A DNA stretch of 64,000 nucleotides from Xylocopa sonorina (lineage: Eukaryota > Arthropoda > Insecta > Hymenoptera > Apidae): contig NC_135197.1 of NCBI RefSeq assembly GCF_050948175.1, positions 6,280,501 to 6,344,500 of the forward strand, written 5' to 3'. Position 1 is the stretch's first letter. Each line of letters opens with the position of its first letter. The translations under genes and the position numbers were made by a program. Under the pieces are notes generated by a model. It was not told where the DNA came from. It saw only the letters and a list, made by a program, of their open reading frames with translations, and did no database searches. Positions 60,896-64,000 of the stretch are shown one piece after another.

Positions 60896-63800
60896 GTGAG
60901 TAGATCGCCGTTTTAATAAAACTTGCAAATCGATGCGATTCCGCTGCGCGGAATAGCCAAGCAGATTCCGTGAAATTCGGTCCGAGCTTGTGGTTCTATC
61001 GTGGATAAATTTGTTCAGCGAATGTTTTTCCCGTATTTTACCAATTAATTCGGTACGTAGCCGGAGAAATATTTGCCTTTTGCGAATATGGGTAATATCG
61101 ATTGTTAGAGCAATACGCGAAACATCGCCGTTCGCGTTTACCTCGAATCGTTCCTGTTTCGTTTACCAGTAGAGAATATTGGCGAACATGTCGACGGAGA
61201 TGTGCTTGTCGAAAGTTCTTCGAACATCGAAGCCGCGGCCTTGTTTCTCGTAAACAAGCTCGTTGCCCGTTTATTTACTTCGTACGAGCAAGGATTCCAC
61301 TCGAGTGATCTACTTCGTGAACAGCTTCTCGTTAAGTTATGCAGCCCCGCATCTTTGGCTTGTTGTTTTCAGGAAACGTGCCATTCAGATTAGGAGCATT
61401 TCCCGATAACTTCCCGAAACGATCGGAACAATCCGTTTCAATTAAATAATCTCTTCTCACCGGGCCAGCCTCGATTCCCCGACAATTCCTCCTTGCGCGC
61501 GCGCGAATTCTAGAGAATCGTATCGCAGCAAATAAATAAATGATGCGAAAATGGCTTCAGGAAAAAGTGAAACGTGCACGGAGTTAAAGAAATAAACGGA
61601 ATGATAAATACGTAAAAAAGAAGAAAAAAGAGTATCAGCGTAGGACTTTTACTGCTGTCGGGACTTTAAGAGATCCTATTAAAAGATTAATTAGTTTTCC
61701 TAAGAACAGTGTGACAATTTTTTACGGTTAAAGTTGAAGCTCGAGAAAGGGAAAGGTTAAACGTGGAGCTTGAAAATAATGAGAATGTTTCCATTTATTA
61801 AATTTCCCCGGAAACGATATCCACGCGTTACCTTTTATTCCAGCGAGCACAAATTAATGTCGAACAACTATTCCCATTATACAACTCGTACTCTCCCTTC
61901 GTCCTTTTCGCACGCGTGGATGTCCAAATTCCTCCGTTCTGGTACTTTTAACGAGATACGTCGCGACCTTTCGGTAGACCCTGCGATGGAAGAGCAGTCG
62001 TCGTTTCCTTCCTTCGTCGTATGACGTTCAAAGAAACCGCGTCTGCCTCGAGGATTTTTCTTCTATACTCGTTCCTATCGAATGCTAGGGGGCTTCCGTG
62101 AATAATGCCCTGTAATTAGTCCGGCGTAATTGCCGTGTCGCCGGTTCGTGACACGTTACGATCACGGAGGGACGACTCGTCATAAACAGTGTTGCGAATC
62201 GACGCGTAACCCGGGGTGCAACCTTTGCGATCCTGCGAGCCAGGGTCGCGGCCGATGAAAGGCAAAAGGGAGGCGACTGCTTGGCGAACGGAACATACTG
62301 TTACTTTCTGCACGTTGAATTATATTTTATTCTCCAGTATTAAAGTAGAACTCGAGTTCTTTGGTAGACAGCATTTTTTCCGTATCGTTGTAAACATCGT
62401 CGAGCGATTATAATTTGAGATAGGTAGATTAAAATTTTTGTAATATTTATTGGAAGTATGGTTTACGCATCTTTTAGATTTTGTATTTCCGTATTACTCG
62501 CCCGTGGGCGCGTACGGGTAATATGTAAAAAAACATCGCGGAAAATCGCGAGGCAAATGTTGATTTAAGCATTACCGCGTAGCAAGTAGATGAAACAAAT
62601 ATTATCACCGACGGATTCGCACTCGATATATCCATTGTTAAGCGTGCAAACATTCAATAAACCCGAGCGGCTCGTTTCGTGCGTTATATTCAAAAAGCGG
62701 CAGCGTATTAAATCCAAGCTTCGGTTCGCCTTAACGTTCGTCTATTTTCGCGCAACATTTGCATCTCCGCGGACGTCCGCGTCTCCAGACATTCACCGAT
62801 CCGCCTCGTAAAAAGTTTACTACGGAGCTCGGTGGATCGACGCCGGTCGAGCATCCGTTATTAAAAGGTGGAAGCAATAAAAGACAATACCGTGCCGCGG
62901 CCGTATCGATTCTAACGTTAATATCGCGGCGTATAACGGAAACAACGCTCGGTTTCTGCCGGTATATTTATTTTCCGCGATCCAATTTATATGCGCGGGA
63001 TGAAATTTATCGTGTAGCTTCACGAGGATTATTAAATTCTTCCTTTCGGTACACACGGCGGTTAATCGTGACTGGAAAATCGCAACAGACGTTCGGCCAC
63101 GTGCTGCGAAACTATATCGACGATGGAGACCGCGCATTGAAAACACACCGTCTATTCTGATGGATGACAAACGGATGAACGCTTGTCTCGCGAACTCTTC
63201 TCTCTTTAAACAATTATAGTTACGCGTTCCTTGGACGTCGATCTGACCGTCGAAGAAACTGAAACGCGCGATTGAAACGCAAGCGGTTAAAGTCGACGAT
63301 AAGCTGGACAGTTTAGCGTCAGCGTGACATTCTACGTAGCGTCGCATACAAATTTGAGGACCCTACCGATCGAACGGTGGACGTTAAAAGTGGCGAGATG
63401 AAAGACGAGACTTCCATCGTGAGAATTTTTCCGCACTGATTCACCAGAAGAATTCGAATTCCGCAACAGAGCGCGCGTTCATCCCCGAACGTTTGATTGT
63501 CATATTTTATAAACACGACCGGCCACGATGATTGTTGTTCGAACCGAACGATTATTTAGCGACGGCCTTGCCGGGCTGGCCACGCCGCGGGACCCGCGAT
63601 TTTTCATGTCGTCGCCTCGGTCTAGAAAAATACTAGAAAGGCATCCATCAGGACAGCACAAATAAACCGGTTTCACCGTGAACTTCGATCGCTGCGGCCG
63701 ATTCTATGCTAACTCGTGGAACGCCAAACGAAGTTAAGAGACGGGAACGTTCTGTTATCAACGTGCAAGCTACGACGAGACAATTAGAGCGGCGAGGAAA

Positions 63801-64000
63801 AACTTCTTTAATCTTATTACGGGGCGAAGCTGCGATCCAACAAACTTTCAACCCGTGCACGTTTACGGGATACGTTTGCACCGCGGGTGCACGGACCCAA
63901 ATGCAAATTTTCGCTCGTCTAGTAGAAATCTCGTTATTAGCCTCTTCGTCTAGTAGAAATTAGATCGTTTAATCGGGCAGAATCGGAGATCCATTAACAT
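60896..64000 (+). other. RhoGEF intron 8, incomplete
   Basis: Begins with the donor gtgagt. No sequence continuing the DH helix bundle was found up to the window edge. Confidence 0.65.

Overview
The window is nuclear DNA from an insect, most likely a hymenopteran (bee, ant or wasp). There are no operons, genes are split into short exons by GT-AG introns of up to about 11 kb, and CpG dinucleotides are abundant even in introns. An AT-rich block (roughly 8.3-22.9 kb) sits between richer flanks. The order-level assignment is inference. No rRNA, tRNA, CRISPR array or intact transposon was found.

Layout. 1-8.3 kb: no recognisable gene. 8.3-22.9 kb, AT-rich: a tandem array built on a GCAAC(N)CTAA core (11.2-12.07 kb); two diverged copies of a structured repeat (13.39-13.65 and 13.93-14.21 kb); several near-perfect hairpins; a weak spliced minus-strand transcript candidate (15.3-17.0 kb); and one complete small minus-strand gene for a four-helix membrane protein (coding exons 18.14-19.02 kb, with candidate 5' exons up to 20.33 kb). 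23.1-24.05 kb: a GC-rich, CT-microsatellite block that looks like a promoter or 5' UTR. 24-33.8 kb: no gene seen. 33.8 kb: a compact CRE plus TATA promoter candidate.

35.5-60.9 kb, plus strand: the N-terminal part of a large Rho guanine-nucleotide exchange factor. Eight exons join in compatible phases to give 899 codons. About 870 residues are low-complexity and Ser/Pro/Gly-rich, and the last exon seen opens a Dbl-homology (DH) domain. The rest of the DH domain and everything after it lie beyond the right edge. The closest family I can propose from memory is ARHGEF17/GEFmeso. A second GC-rich block inside its 11-kb seventh intron (55.0-55.9 kb) may be an internal promoter for a short isoform.

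The most interesting signals are the paired structured repeat, whose predicted stems change by compensating substitutions between copies; the 35-bp GCAAC(N)CTAA array; and the CRE/TATA promoter candidate with duplicated 22-bp elements.
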